Positions 7,591 through 16,530 of a DNA stretch of 64,000 bases are shown piece after piece. Numbering within the stretch: position 1 is the stretch's first letter; every line of letters begins with the position of its first letter. The notes below the pieces were generated by a model. The model worked only from the letters and a program-made list of their open reading frames with translations, was not told the origin of the DNA and did no database searches. The DNA is from Verrucomicrobiota bacterium (lineage in GTDB: Bacteria; Verrucomicrobiota; Verrucomicrobiia; Limisphaerales; UBA11358): contig JAGWNY010000005.1 in the NCBI GenBank assembly GCA_028872915.1, forward strand, positions 33,347-97,346. Direction: 5' to 3'. A program made the translations under genes and the position numbers.

Positions 7591-9258
7591 GTGCCCATCA
7601 GCGATTCCATTCGAAAGAAAATCGGCGGTTTGCCGCATAAACCCGGCATTTACCTGATGCGCGACCGGTTTGGAACGGTGATTTACGTGGGCAAAGCGAG
7701 GGACTTGCGCAAGCGGGTGAGCCAGTATTTTCATCCGAGCCGGCGGATGGGATGGGATTTGAAGTTTAACGCGCTTGTCGAGGCGATCCGCGACGTGGAC
7801 ATTCACATTGTCCGAAGCGAACCAGAGGCCCTGCTGCTCGAAAGCAAGCTGATCAAGGAATTCAAGCCGCGCTACAATATCAGCTTCCGGGACGACAAGC
7901 GTTTTTTGCTTCTCAAGGTCAATCTGGCCGATCCCATTCCGAACTTTGCCTTTGCCCGCTTTCGCAAGGACGATGGCGCCCGCTACTTCGGCCCATTTCC
8001 CAACGCAACGGCCTTGCGAAACGTGGTGGCGCTGACGCGGCGGCTCTTTAATCTTCGCGGTTGCCGCGTCTTCACGCCCGGCGCCGGCGATTACAAGCAT
8101 TGCCTCTACGCTCATTTGAAATACTGCACCGCCCCGTGCGTCGGCAACGTTTCGCGGGAACAATACATGGAACAGGTCAAGGCCGCCTGCGATTTCCTCG
8201 AAGGCCAGTGCCGCGAAATGCAGGAACAGTTCGAGGCGGAAATGAAGGCGGCGGCCGCGGCGCAGGATTTTGAAAGGGCGGCCAGCCTGCGAGACCTCAT
8301 TCGCGATTTGAAGGCGACCTGGAAAAAAACGGAAAAATTCGAGCGCATACCGTATTCACTGCCCGGCGCGGCCAATCCGCGGGCCGATCTGGCCGAACTG
8401 AGCCGCGCGCTCGCCATGGCGACGCCGCCCGCCCGAATCGAGGCCTTCGACATTTCGAACATCAGCGGCACGTTTGCCGTGGCTTCACTCGTCAGCTTCA
8501 AAAACGGAAGACCCGACCGCGCCAACTACCGGCGGTTCAGGATTAAAACCGTGGAGGGCCAGGACGATTTTGCGAGCATCGCCGAAGTGGTGCGCCGGCG
8601 TTACAGCCGTCTCCTGGACGAAGCAAACGGCAGGCATCATGACCCCGTCGCGGAAGGCGGCCAGGGAATTCCGCGGGAATTGCAGAAGGCCGCCGATGAA
8701 GCCGCCCGACGGGTCCGAAACAAAAAATGGAAGCCGGCGCCGGAGAGCGGCGGCCGGACGGAAGCCGGGAAATGGGGCATCATGCCGGATTTGATTTTGA
8801 TTGACGGCGGCAAGGGCCAATTGAATGCCGCGGCCGCCCAGTTGCAAAATCTCGGTCTTGAAACCATTCCCGTGATCGGCCTGGCGAAGGAGTTTGAGGA
8901 TATTTACATGCCCGGACGGTCCGAGCCGTTGCGGCTGGGCCTGGACAATCCGGCCACCAAACTGTTGCAACGCATCCGGGACGAATCGCATCGCATTGCG
9001 AATTCCTACAACGCCCAGTTGCGGCTGAAACGCGTTTCCGAAAGCGTTCTGGATGAATTTCCCGGCATCGGCGACCGGCGCAAGCAGGCGCTGCTGAAAA
9101 AATTCGGGTCGGTGCAGCGCCTGCGCATCGCCACCGTGGAGCAGATTGCATCCGTGCCGGGCTTCGGAGGCGCAGCGGCGGCGGAATTGAAGAAATTTCT
9201 CGAAGCGCGCGGCAGCCTGCCGGGCAAAACTTCCGAGGAGGCCACCGCGGCGGGTTGA
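7591..9258 (+). CDS. uvrC: excinuclease ABC subunit C
   Basis: UvrC makes the two incisions flanking a UvrB-marked DNA lesion. The GIY-YIG nuclease lies at residues 12-90 (KPGIYLMRDRFGTVIYVGKA). A UVR motif for UvrB contact is near residues 205-240. The RNase H-like second nuclease spans the middle (IEAFDISNISGTFAVASLV; LILIDGGKGQLNAA), and a helix-hairpin-helix pair closes the protein (FPGIGDRRKQALLKKFGS; VPGFGGAAAAELKKFL). At 555 residues it is slightly shorter than typical. Its partner uvrB is 23 kb downstream. Confidence 0.97.
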   Translation: MPISDSIRKKIGGLPHKPGIYLMRDRFGTVIYVGKARDLRKRVSQYFHPSRRMGWDLKFNALVEAIRDVDIHIVRSEPEALLLESKLIKEFKPRYNISFRDDKRFLLLKVNLADPIPNFAFARFRKDDGARYFGPFPNATALRNVVALTRRLFNLRGCRVFTPGAGDYKHCLYAHLKYCTAPCVGNVSREQYMEQVKAACDFLEGQCREMQEQFEAEMKAAAAAQDFERAASLRDLIRDLKATWKKTEKFERIPYSLPGAANPRADLAELSRALAMATPPARIEAFDISNISGTFAVASLVSFKNGRPDRANYRRFRIKTVEGQDDFASIAEVVRRRYSRLLDEANGRHHDPVAEGGQGIPRELQKAADEAARRVRNKKWKPAPESGGRTEAGKWGIMPDLILIDGGKGQLNAAAAQLQNLGLETIPVIGLAKEFEDIYMPGRSEPLRLGLDNPATKLLQRIRDESHRIANSYNAQLRLKRVSESVLDEFPGIGDRRKQALLKKFGSVQRLRIATVEQIASVPGFGGAAAAELKKFLEARGSLPGKTSEEATAAG

Positions 9259-9265
9259 GATTGCC

Positions 9266-9946
9266 ATGAACGTTAAAATTTTGACTGGTCTTATGCATCC
9301 GGGCTTTTATCCTTGGGGAATGATTGCAGGCGCCCCGGTTGCGTTCGCGCTGCCGTTCAACTGGTTTGATTTGGTTGTGGTTGCGGCCTTGGGAGTGGGC
9401 ATAGCCCTGGGCCGGCATAACGGCATGTCGAAGGAAACGCTCCCGCTGCTGCAATGGCTTTCACTCGTCTTTGGACCGGCGTTTGGGTATTCGATGGCGG
9501 GGAAATATCTGATCGCGCAATTTCACTGGAGCCGCCTTGCCTGCTTCATTGCCGGTTATCTGGCAATCGCCGCCGTCATCCTGATGGTTTTTTCGCTGCT
9601 GAGGAGCCGGTTTGGCGAGCGCATGGGTCAAAGTCATATTTTCAAAAGCACCGAATTTTATCTGGGCATGTTATCCGGCATGGTCCGGGTTGGTTGCATG
9701 TTGATCCTCGCGCTGGCGCTGCTTCACGCCCCGGTCTATTCGTCAACGGAGATTGAGGCACAGGAAGCCTATCAAAAACAGACCTGGGGCGGCGGATTGT
9801 ATTCCGGAACCTATTTTCCAACCATCCACTCCGTCCAGGAAAGTGTGTTTGACGATTCATTCACCGGGCCGCTGGTTGCGAAGCATCTTCGGATGCTGCT
9901 CATTGACTCGGACAAATCCTCCGACGCTTCGCAACCAGCCACGTGA
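9266..9946 (+). CDS. CvpA family membrane protein
   Basis: This 226-residue inner-membrane protein has several hydrophobic helices in its first 160 residues and a polar tail. The start of the family domain, FNWFDLVVVAALGVGIALG with a Gly-rich turn, is typical of CvpA proteins, first linked to colicin V production. Their biochemical function is unresolved. The gene follows uvrC by 7 bases and precedes dnaG by 24, so the three may share a transcript. Confidence 0.75.
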   Translation: MNVKILTGLMHPGFYPWGMIAGAPVAFALPFNWFDLVVVAALGVGIALGRHNGMSKETLPLLQWLSLVFGPAFGYSMAGKYLIAQFHWSRLACFIAGYLAIAAVILMVFSLLRSRFGERMGQSHIFKSTEFYLGMLSGMVRVGCMLILALALLHAPVYSSTEIEAQEAYQKQTWGGGLYSGTYFPTIHSVQESVFDDSFTGPLVAKHLRMLLIDSDKSSDASQPAT

Positions 9947-9970
9947 GGGTTTTTCCGGACGCGTCCTCCC

Positions 9971-11767
9971 ATGCCCGGCTTTTCCTCCGCCACGATTGAG
10001 CGCGTGCGCGCCGCCAGCGACATCGTGGATGTCATCGGCTCCTTTCTGCCGCTGAAGAAGGCCGGCGCCAACTTTCTCGCCCTGTGCCCCTTTCACAAGG
10101 AAAAAACGCCCAGCTTCAACGTCAATCCCCACCGCCAGATTTTTCATTGTTTCGGATGCCATAAAGGCGGCGACGTGTTCACCTTCGTCAAGGAGTACGA
10201 AAACATCGGGTTTGTGGACGCCGTCCGACGCCTGGCTGACCGCGCGAAAATTCCGCTTGAATCATCCTCCGACCCCGCCGAACGGCAGTCGCGCCATCTC
10301 AAGGATCAGTTGCTTGAAATTCACGAAAAGATCGCCCAACGCTGGCAGAATTGCCTGGCGAATGAAGCGGCAGGACAAGCTGCCCGCGATTATCTGGCAG
10401 GGCGTGGCGTCGGCGCCGAAGCGGTGAAATTGTTCCGGCTGGGGGCGTCGCCCGATGGATGGGATGACACCGTCAATTGGGCCAGGAGCAAGGGTTACGA
10501 TCCGGCAGTCACGGAAAAGTCCGGCCTGATCATTCGCAAAACGGAGGAAGGCAAGCCGGACGAAGGACGCTACCATGACCGCTTCCGCGGCCGCCTGATG
10601 TTTCCCATCTGCGATGAACAGGGCCGCGTGATTGGTTTTAGCGGACGAATTTTGGCCGATGAAAAAACGGCGAAATATGTCAATTCGCCGGAAACGCCGA
10701 TTTTCACCAAGGGCAAGGTGTTCTATGGCTTGGACAAATCGAAGCGGGCGATATTGGACGCCGGTTTTGCCATTATCTGCGAAGGACAGCTTGACCTGAT
10801 CGCCTGTTTCATGGGTGGCATTCAGAACGTCGTCGCGCCGCAGGGAACGGCGTTTACGGAACAGCACGGAAGGATTCTCAAACGGTACGCGGATGAAGCA
10901 GTCCTTTGCTTTGATTCGGACGAAGCGGGGCAGGAGGCCGCCATGCGGTCCCTGGATCACCTTCTTTCCTCCGGCATGGCTGTGCGCGTGGCTGTCGTGC
11001 CGGCGCCGCACGATCCGGACAGTTTCATCAAGGAGTTTGGCGGCAAAAAATTCATGGAAATCATCGGGAAAGCGCAAGGTTTTTTCGACTATTATTTAAC
11101 CCGGCTTTGCCAGCAAAACGATCCGAATACCGACAAGGGCCGGCTTGCCGTTTTACAGGCCATGGCGGATGCGGTTCATAAGACCGGAAGCGCCGTTCTC
11201 ATTGATACCTACGCTCAAAAGACCGCCTTACGGCTGGGCGTGGCGCCCGAAGCCGTCCGGGCCGGGTTTTCAAGAGCGAAAAAACCAAAAATAGAGGCGC
11301 AACATGCAGGCGCCGACGCCGAGGCGGCTGCTCCGGGCGCGGCCATCCGCCCGCCGCACCAGGAATTCTGGCTGCTTAAATTGCTGCTGCTCAATGATGA
11401 TCTTGTCCCCCAAGCCGTCCTGCGCCTCGACACGACCTGGATTTCCTATTCGATCGTCCGTAAAATCGTGGAGCAACGCTTTGCCGCTCAAAGAAGCGAG
11501 ACCTGGCACGGCCTGGCGGCATTCCTGGACGAATGCGATTCGGCGGAGCGGACGCTGGTCACCGAAGCCGTTGCCGAAGACCGGCCCATTCCCAACAAGG
11601 AACAGCAATTGAGCGACATGATTTTGAAACTGCGCAATCAGTTTTTGGACCGTCAGATTGCCGAACTGAGCCAAAAGGCCGCCCAGCCGGACATTGCCCA
11701 TGCCCAGCAGGTTGAACTGGAGCGCCAGAAACAGAAATTAAAGGAACAAAAACGCGCCGCTCTTTGA
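9971..11767 (+). CDS. dnaG: DNA primase
   Basis: DnaG (598 residues) makes RNA primers at the replication fork. Residues 1-90 carry the CHC2 zinc-binding domain, with zinc ligands C39, H42, C60 and C63 in CPFHKEKTPSFN and HCFGCHKGGD. The catalytic core and TOPRIM fold follow: the acidic EGQLDLIACF near residue 266, and CFDSDEAGQEAA near 315. The C-terminal region (about 450-598) is the helicase-binding part, ending in a charged helix. Family members more often read EGYxD where this has EGQLD. The downstream desulfurase is convergent, with 10 bases between the stops. Confidence 0.97.
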   Translation: MPGFSSATIERVRAASDIVDVIGSFLPLKKAGANFLALCPFHKEKTPSFNVNPHRQIFHCFGCHKGGDVFTFVKEYENIGFVDAVRRLADRAKIPLESSSDPAERQSRHLKDQLLEIHEKIAQRWQNCLANEAAGQAARDYLAGRGVGAEAVKLFRLGASPDGWDDTVNWARSKGYDPAVTEKSGLIIRKTEEGKPDEGRYHDRFRGRLMFPICDEQGRVIGFSGRILADEKTAKYVNSPETPIFTKGKVFYGLDKSKRAILDAGFAIICEGQLDLIACFMGGIQNVVAPQGTAFTEQHGRILKRYADEAVLCFDSDEAGQEAAMRSLDHLLSSGMAVRVAVVPAPHDPDSFIKEFGGKKFMEIIGKAQGFFDYYLTRLCQQNDPNTDKGRLAVLQAMADAVHKTGSAVLIDTYAQKTALRLGVAPEAVRAGFSRAKKPKIEAQHAGADAEAAAPGAAIRPPHQEFWLLKLLLLNDDLVPQAVLRLDTTWISYSIVRKIVEQRFAAQRSETWHGLAAFLDECDSAERTLVTEAVAEDRPIPNKEQQLSDMILKLRNQFLDRQIAELSQKAAQPDIAHAQQVELERQKQKLKEQKRAAL

Positions 11768-11777
11768 CGAACCGGTC

Positions 11778-12908
11778 CTACGGAGCCTGGAATTCCTCCT
11801 GGATATTAAGAAGCGCTTTGGCCAGGCTATCCCAGTCATTTTCGGTCGTTTCCCACCCGCTGCTAAAGCGCAGGACGCGATGGGCGTCGGCTGGCTTGAT
11901 GTGCATGGCCGCCAGGACGTGCGACGGCTCTTCCTTGCCCGTGGTGCAGGCCGAGCCGGTGCTGACGGCATAGCCCGCCTTGTCCAATTTCGACAGCCAG
12001 CGCCATTGCCCCCCTCCCGGCATGAGCGCCGCAACCGTATTCCACAAACGCGGCGCACTCCGGCCGACAATCGCGGCGCCAGGCAGGTCCTTCAAAAATC
12101 CCTTTTCAAAATTTTCACGCCATACGCCGCGCAAAACGTGCTCGCCGCGGCCCATTTGTTTCTCGCGCGCCTCGAGCGCCGCCATCATTGCCAGAATGAT
12201 CGGGACATTTTCCGTTCCCGCGCGGTGACCGGCCTCCTGTTTGCCTCCCACGAGCAACGGAATGATTTTCGCCTTGTGCGGAATCTTCAAAAACCCGACT
12301 CCGCGCGGCCCGCCGAATTTATGGGCCGCGCCGCTCACAAATTCGCATTGGCCAAGTTCCCTTGCCGGCATCTTGCCCAGCCACTGGACGGCGTCCATGA
12401 AGAACGGGACCTCGTAACTTCGGCAGATCGCCTGAATCTCGCGCCACGGCTGCATGACGCCGGTTTCATTATTGGCAGCCATTACACCGACCAATCCCGG
12501 ACGCCGATCAGCCATTTCAGCCGTCAACCAATCCAAATCCGCCACCCCGTCATGAGTGACCGGAATCAGCCTCGCCCGTTTCCCGAAGTAATGTTTTGCC
12601 GACTCATGCACGCACGGATGTTCAATCGCCGAAATCCAGATTTCGGTTTGCGCATCGAGGGCCTTCGCAAAGTGGTGAATGACGGTATTGTTGGCCTCGG
12701 TGGCGCCGCTGGTCCAGATGATATCCTCCGCGTTGCAACCGAGAAAGTGAGCAAGCTTTTCACGGGCTTCGCGCAACGCGGCGCCGGCGCGCAAACCGGG
12801 TTGGTGGGGGCTGGACGGATTGCCGGGCACGTGTTCCGTGGCGGCAAGCCATGCGTCCCGCGCCTCGCGCATCACGGGCGCCGTGGCGTTATGATCGAAA
12901 TATGTCAT
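11778..12908 (-). CDS. cysteine desulfurase (NifS/IscS-like)
   Basis: This PLP enzyme of 376 residues removes sulfur from cysteine for Fe-S clusters and other sulfur cofactors. Visible features are the N-terminal FDHNATAP, the PLP-binding lysine K197 in SGAAHKFGG, and the mobile-loop cysteine C321 in STGSACTTGKEEPSHVL. No iscU, sufB or related scaffold gene is adjacent, so the exact subfamily cannot be settled from context. The ATG start is supported by a promoter whose -10 lies 8 bases upstream. Confidence 0.93.
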   Translation of the reverse strand: MTYFDHNATAPVMREARDAWLAATEHVPGNPSSPHQPGLRAGAALREAREKLAHFLGCNAEDIIWTSGATEANNTVIHHFAKALDAQTEIWISAIEHPCVHESAKHYFGKRARLIPVTHDGVADLDWLTAEMADRRPGLVGVMAANNETGVMQPWREIQAICRSYEVPFFMDAVQWLGKMPARELGQCEFVSGAAHKFGGPRGVGFLKIPHKAKIIPLLVGGKQEAGHRAGTENVPIILAMMAALEAREKQMGRGEHVLRGVWRENFEKGFLKDLPGAAIVGRSAPRLWNTVAALMPGGGQWRWLSKLDKAGYAVSTGSACTTGKEEPSHVLAAMHIKPADAHRVLRFSSGWETTENDWDSLAKALLNIQEEFQAP

Positions 12909-12916
12909 CTGCCTGA

Positions 12917-12945
12917 ATTAAAGTCCGGCCGGCTGGACATAATAA
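12917..12945 (-). promoter_or_regulatory. near-leaderless promoter of the cysteine desulfurase gene
   Basis: On the minus strand, TTATTA (12945-12940) and TTTAAT (12922-12917) are spaced by 17 bases. The ATG begins at 12908, 8 bases after the -10. The rest of the interval 12909-13021 shows nothing else I can name. Confidence 0.5.
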
Positions 12946-13021
12946 ATCGCGTCGCCCTATCGCGCAATCAAACAGCGGAAAGGGTTTGGGGAATTCAAAT
13001 TTGAGATTTCGGATTTTGCCG

Positions 13022-14182
13022 TCATGGCCCGGCGCTGCCGGCGCGGCCAAGAAGCTTCAATATTTTCCGGTGCGCCGCTGTAAACGGCAAGGCGTCCAAT
13101 TCATCGAACGTGCGCCATTCATGGCCGGGGATGCGGGCGGCGATTCCGGCGGGCGCGTCGAACGCGCCATGATACACGTCCAGCGCAATGCGATAGCGGG
13201 TAATGGAATGCTTGATGGCGCAAAATGGCCGGAGCGGCGGCGGTTCCATGCCTAAATGGCGTTTGAAAATTATCGCCGCCGGCCCGCTCCGGCCATTGAC
13301 GATGACCGGGATTTCGACGTTTGGAAACTCCCATAAATGCGCATTGACGACGTTTTCCGGTCGTTGCCGAACCAGAAATTTTTTTCGGCGCGTCGCTATG
13401 AATGCAATGAAATGGCGCGCCACCGCCGCCGGGCGTTTTCCGAGGTTCGGCAGGCGGGCAACGCGATGAGTCTTGAACGCCAGGCAAATTTTTTTGGCAG
13501 GACAGCATGAACATCCCGGATTTCGCGGCAGACAAATGGACGCGCCCAATTCCATGAGCGATTGGTTGAATCGCGAGCAGTAATCGTTGTTCGTTCCTTG
13601 CGGGCCATTTGCGGTTTTGCCCGGCGCCAGAGTCGAGGCGTGGAGAACGAGCTGTCCGGCAAGCTGCCAGAGGCGGCGGTTGGCCCGTTTTTTTCGCGGA
13701 TTTTCCCTGATGCCGAAAATGCGCGTGAGCACACGAATCACGTTTCCATCCAAAATGGGATGCGGTTGGTTGAAGGCGATGCTGGCAATGGCGCCGGCGG
13801 TGTAACGGCCCACGCCGGGCAGGGCCAGGATATCCTCGAAACGGTGCGGAAACCTTCCATCATCCTTCTCCAGAATCATCCGCGCCGCGCGGTGCAGGTT
13901 CCGGGCGCGGGTGTAGTAACCCAGTCCTTCCCACAATTTGTGGATTTTTCCAGACCCGGCCGCCGCCGCGGATTCGATGGTTGGCAATTCGGTCATCCAT
14001 CGCGTCCAGAAGGGCAAAACGGTTTTAACCTGGGTTTGCTGCAACATGATTTCGGACACCCAGATGCCGTACGGATCGCGAGTGCGCCGCCACGGCAGGT
14101 CCCGCGCATTCTCCGCGTACCAGCCCAGCAGGAGCGGAACGAGCGCGGCCGCTTTTGAATCCGTTGTTAATGCCTTTATCAT
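13022..14182 (-). CDS. mutY: A/G-specific adenine glycosylase
   Basis: MutY removes adenine mispaired with 8-oxoguanine. The catalytic domain has LPWRRTRDPYGIWVSEIMLQ and the helix-hairpin-helix LPGVGRYTAGAI, followed by the catalytic Asp in ILDGNVIRV. The [4Fe-4S] ligands fit C-x6-C-x2-C-x5-C in CLPRNPGCSCCPAKKIC. A C-terminal NUDIX-like 8-oxoG recognition domain follows. The frame is open to 14224, but the ATG at 14182 (386 residues) fits the family better. It is divergent from rnhC, and an 8-oxoguanine glycosylase gene at 48.5 kb would complement it. Confidence 0.95.
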   Translation of the reverse strand: MIKALTTDSKAAALVPLLLGWYAENARDLPWRRTRDPYGIWVSEIMLQQTQVKTVLPFWTRWMTELPTIESAAAAGSGKIHKLWEGLGYYTRARNLHRAARMILEKDDGRFPHRFEDILALPGVGRYTAGAIASIAFNQPHPILDGNVIRVLTRIFGIRENPRKKRANRRLWQLAGQLVLHASTLAPGKTANGPQGTNNDYCSRFNQSLMELGASICLPRNPGCSCCPAKKICLAFKTHRVARLPNLGKRPAAVARHFIAFIATRRKKFLVRQRPENVVNAHLWEFPNVEIPVIVNGRSGPAAIIFKRHLGMEPPPLRPFCAIKHSITRYRIALDVYHGAFDAPAGIAARIPGHEWRTFDELDALPFTAAHRKILKLLGRAGSAGP

Positions 14183-14230
14183 CGAAGCGGCCTCATTATT
14201 AGCACAGCGGCCCCAAATGCCCAAAAAACT

Positions 14231-14261
14231 TTGGCGTCCATTGCGCCTTTATGGTTATGAT
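14231..14261 (+). promoter_or_regulatory. leaderless promoter of rnhC
   Basis: TATGAT (14256-14261, five of six matches to the -10) ends 6 bases before the GTG at 14268. TTGGCG at 14231-14236 is a possible -35 at a slightly long 19-base spacing. The element would make GTG 14268, rather than ATG 14217 or the longer open frame, the start of rnhC. Confidence 0.5.
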
Positions 14262-14267
14262 TTTTCA

Positions 14268-15230
14268 GTGAAGCCGCTCACGTCCCACACCTGCAAGCTT
14301 GCGGATGAACAGGCTGCGGCGCTCGAAGCCCTCCTGCGCGGGCGCAACTGGAAGTCACGCCGGGTCCCCTATGCCCGTTTCGCCTTCGAATCGGACAAGA
14401 CAAACGTGGTGTTTTATGAAAGCGGCAAGCTGGTGGTGCAGGGCAAGGGAACGCAGGAATTCATCGAGTTCATCCTGGAGCCGGAGATTTTGAAGCAAGC
14501 CCGGCTTGGTTACGAAACGGTTTTGAACCCGGCGCTCCTGGAGCCGCGGATCGGCGTGGATGAAAGCGGCAAGGGCGATTTTTTTGGGCCGCTCTGCATT
14601 GCCGGCGTTTATGTCAACGAGGCGGTCGTCCGCGCCTGGCAGGATTTGGGCATTCGCGATTCCAAAAACATCTCCAGCGATGCCCGAATTGCCAGCCTCG
14701 CTGAAACCATCCGCAAGACTCCCGGCTGCGTGGTGAGCGTGGTCGCCATTGGCAACGAAGCCTATAACCGGCTTTACGCCAAAATGAAAAGCGTCAATAC
14801 GATCCTCGCGTGGGGCCATGCGCGGGTGATTGAAAATTTGCTCGCTGAAAAACATCGCATGGATCCGCCGCCCGTTCGCGCCATGAGCGATCAGTTCGCC
14901 GCCAGCAAAAGCGTCATCGAAAAGGCATTGATGAAAGCCGGGCGCGAGATCGAATTAATCCAGCAACATCGCGCCGAAGAAGACCTGGCGGTGGCGGCCG
15001 CCTCCATCGTGGCCCGCGATGAGTTTGTCAAACGCCTGTCCGCATTGGAAAAACAGTTTGAAATCACCTTGCCCAAGGGCGCATCAGCGGCGGTGGATGA
15101 AGCGGCCAAAAAATTCGTCGCCGGGCGCGGGGCGGAGACTCTGGCCCAGGCCGCCAAAATGCACTTTCGGACGGCCTTGCGCGCCCAAGGATTGCCCGAA
15201 CCGCCAAAAATGGAATGGCGCAAACGATGA
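14268..15230 (+). CDS. rnhC: ribonuclease HIII
   Basis: RNase HIII cuts RNA in RNA:DNA hybrids. The N-terminal ~90 residues form the substrate-binding TBP-like domain typical of HIII (RNWKSRRVPYARFAFESDKT, VVFYESGKLVVQGKG). The nuclease domain begins at RIGVDESGKGDFFGPLCIAG, whose DESGKGD is the HIII active-site signature. Later acidic residues occur in IRDSKNIS and AVAAASIVARDEFV. From GTG 14268 the protein has 320 residues, close to the family norm. The frame upstream of 14217 is antisense to mutY and not conserved. Confidence 0.93.
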   Translation: MKPLTSHTCKLADEQAAALEALLRGRNWKSRRVPYARFAFESDKTNVVFYESGKLVVQGKGTQEFIEFILEPEILKQARLGYETVLNPALLEPRIGVDESGKGDFFGPLCIAGVYVNEAVVRAWQDLGIRDSKNISSDARIASLAETIRKTPGCVVSVVAIGNEAYNRLYAKMKSVNTILAWGHARVIENLLAEKHRMDPPPVRAMSDQFAASKSVIEKALMKAGREIELIQQHRAEEDLAVAAASIVARDEFVKRLSALEKQFEITLPKGASAAVDEAAKKFVAGRGAETLAQAAKMHFRTALRAQGLPEPPKMEWRKR

Positions 15231-15233
15231 GGC

Positions 15234-15965
15234 ATGGCCAGGCCGGATTTCATCGAGCTGCCGGACGGCGAACGTTTCTCCATTCTCCATGAAGACCGGT
15301 CTGTCATGGCCATTGACAAGCCGCCGGGCTGGATGCTTGTGCCGTATTCGTGGCAGAACACGGCGCGAAACCTGCAAGCCGCCCTTCAATCCGCCATCGC
15401 TGCCGGCGGGTTCTGGGCGCGTTCCCGCGGCCTGAAGTTTCTGCGCCACGTCCATCGCCTGGACGCCGATACCAGCGGCGTTTTGTTGCTGGCCAGGAGC
15501 CAGGGCGCCGTCCATGCGTTTTCGGATTTGTTTGAAAGCCGGAAAATGGAAAAAGTCTATCTTGCCGTGGTGGTAGGCCGGCCGAGACAGCGACAATGGG
15601 TTTGCCGGCTGAAAATTGGCCGGGACCCGCGCCGCATCGGGAAAATGGAGATCGGCGGGCGCAACGGAAAATCGGCCGAAACTCATTTCAAGGTGGTGGA
15701 GAGCGGGGAAAAGTTTTCACTCGTCGAAGCACGGCCCGTAACCGGACGGACGCATCAAATCCGGCTGCATTTGGCGGCATCGGGGGCGCCCATCGCCGGC
15801 GACGAACTCTATGGCCGGGCGGGGATCGGATTGCCGTTGGGGCTGCGGGCAGTCGCGCTCTCTTATGTGGACCCGTTTACGGGAAAACCGGTGAAAATTG
15901 TCGCGCCCGAAGAACAATTCTTGACTGATTTTGGATTTAAAAAACAGGGGGGATTGAAAAAATAA
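15234..15965 (+). CDS. RluA-family RNA pseudouridine synthase
   Basis: This 243-residue enzyme isomerises uridines in rRNA or tRNA. The catalytic Asp lies in HVHRLDADTSGVLLLA, the RluA signature. Later landmarks are EKVYLAVVVG, EARPVTGRTHQIRLHLAASG and PIAGDELYG. No N-terminal S4 domain is present, so it is a short RluA-like form; the target uridine cannot be predicted. It starts 3 bases after the rnhC stop and is probably co-transcribed with it. Confidence 0.92.
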   Translation: MARPDFIELPDGERFSILHEDRSVMAIDKPPGWMLVPYSWQNTARNLQAALQSAIAAGGFWARSRGLKFLRHVHRLDADTSGVLLLARSQGAVHAFSDLFESRKMEKVYLAVVVGRPRQRQWVCRLKIGRDPRRIGKMEIGGRNGKSAETHFKVVESGEKFSLVEARPVTGRTHQIRLHLAASGAPIAGDELYGRAGIGLPLGLRAVALSYVDPFTGKPVKIVAPEEQFLTDFGFKKQGGLKK

Positions 15966-16256
15966 TGGAGCCGCGCGGCAGACCATCCCGCAGGGGACGA
16001 CCCGAGAAGTTCAATCAGGCGCAATTGACTGCAATTGACTGCAATTGCCCCGGTTGGCTGGGACCGGGGTGGTCATCTTTTGGCGCTTCGCGGTCCGTGA
16101 TGTCAAAGAGCAGGCCAGTAACGGCATTCGGCTGCAAGTGTAGCATGGCGATGAGAGTAATGCAACAACAATTTTAATGTTTTTAGCCCGACTTCCGTCC
16201 CCGGCCTGGGAAACACCCGTTTTTGAGTCAAGGCGGTGTTCGGCTGAGCCGGCGCC
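15966..16256. other. intergenic stretch with a phased short repeat and an imperfect hairpin
   Basis: No gene is seen between rluA-like and the convergent acp gene. GCAATTG occurs three times exactly 10 bases apart (16021, 16031, 16041). A hairpin with stem CCCCGG/CCGGGG (16048-16053 and 16064-16069) is followed by a short T-rich stretch and could act as a weak terminator. The rest shows nothing recognisable. Confidence 0.4.
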
Positions 16257-16523
16257 TCACTTTCCCTGATGTTCGCGGATGGCGGCGGCGATGGCGTTGA
16301 CGGTTTGCAGGGCTTTTTTTGCCGCCTGCGGATTGGAAATTTTCAGTCCGTAATTTTTTTCCAGCGCCACGACGATTTGCAGCGCGTCCACGGAATCCAG
16401 GCCCAGGCTGCCGGGGCCAAACAACGGCTGGTCATCGCCAATCTCCGCGGCGGTAGTTTGCAGCATCAGGTTCTCAACCAGCATTTCCTTGATTTGACTG
16501 TTGAGCGGGTCGGGATCGTTCAT
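16257..16523 (-). CDS. acyl carrier protein
   Basis: This 88-residue protein has the acyl-carrier fold, with the phosphopantetheine attachment serine in LGLDSVDALQIV and a second helix motif VVALEKNYGLKI. It would carry a growing acyl chain for the two ketosynthase-type proteins encoded immediately upstream. The ATG at 16523 gives a normal ACP length; the longer frame upstream is not conserved. It is not next to fabD, fabG or fabF in the usual primary fatty-acid order, so a specialised ACP is more likely. It is the last gene of a seven-gene minus-strand run. Confidence 0.9.
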   Translation of the reverse strand: MNDPDPLNSQIKEMLVENLMLQTTAAEIGDDQPLFGPGSLGLDSVDALQIVVALEKNYGLKISNPQAAKKALQTVNAIAAAIREHQGK

Positions 16524-16530
16524 GAAAGAT

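Noticed and set aside
16021..16050. Three phased GCAATTG copies as a regulatory array
   Set aside because: The interval between convergent genes is not a usual promoter position, and three short copies can arise by slippage. Listed as a feature only.
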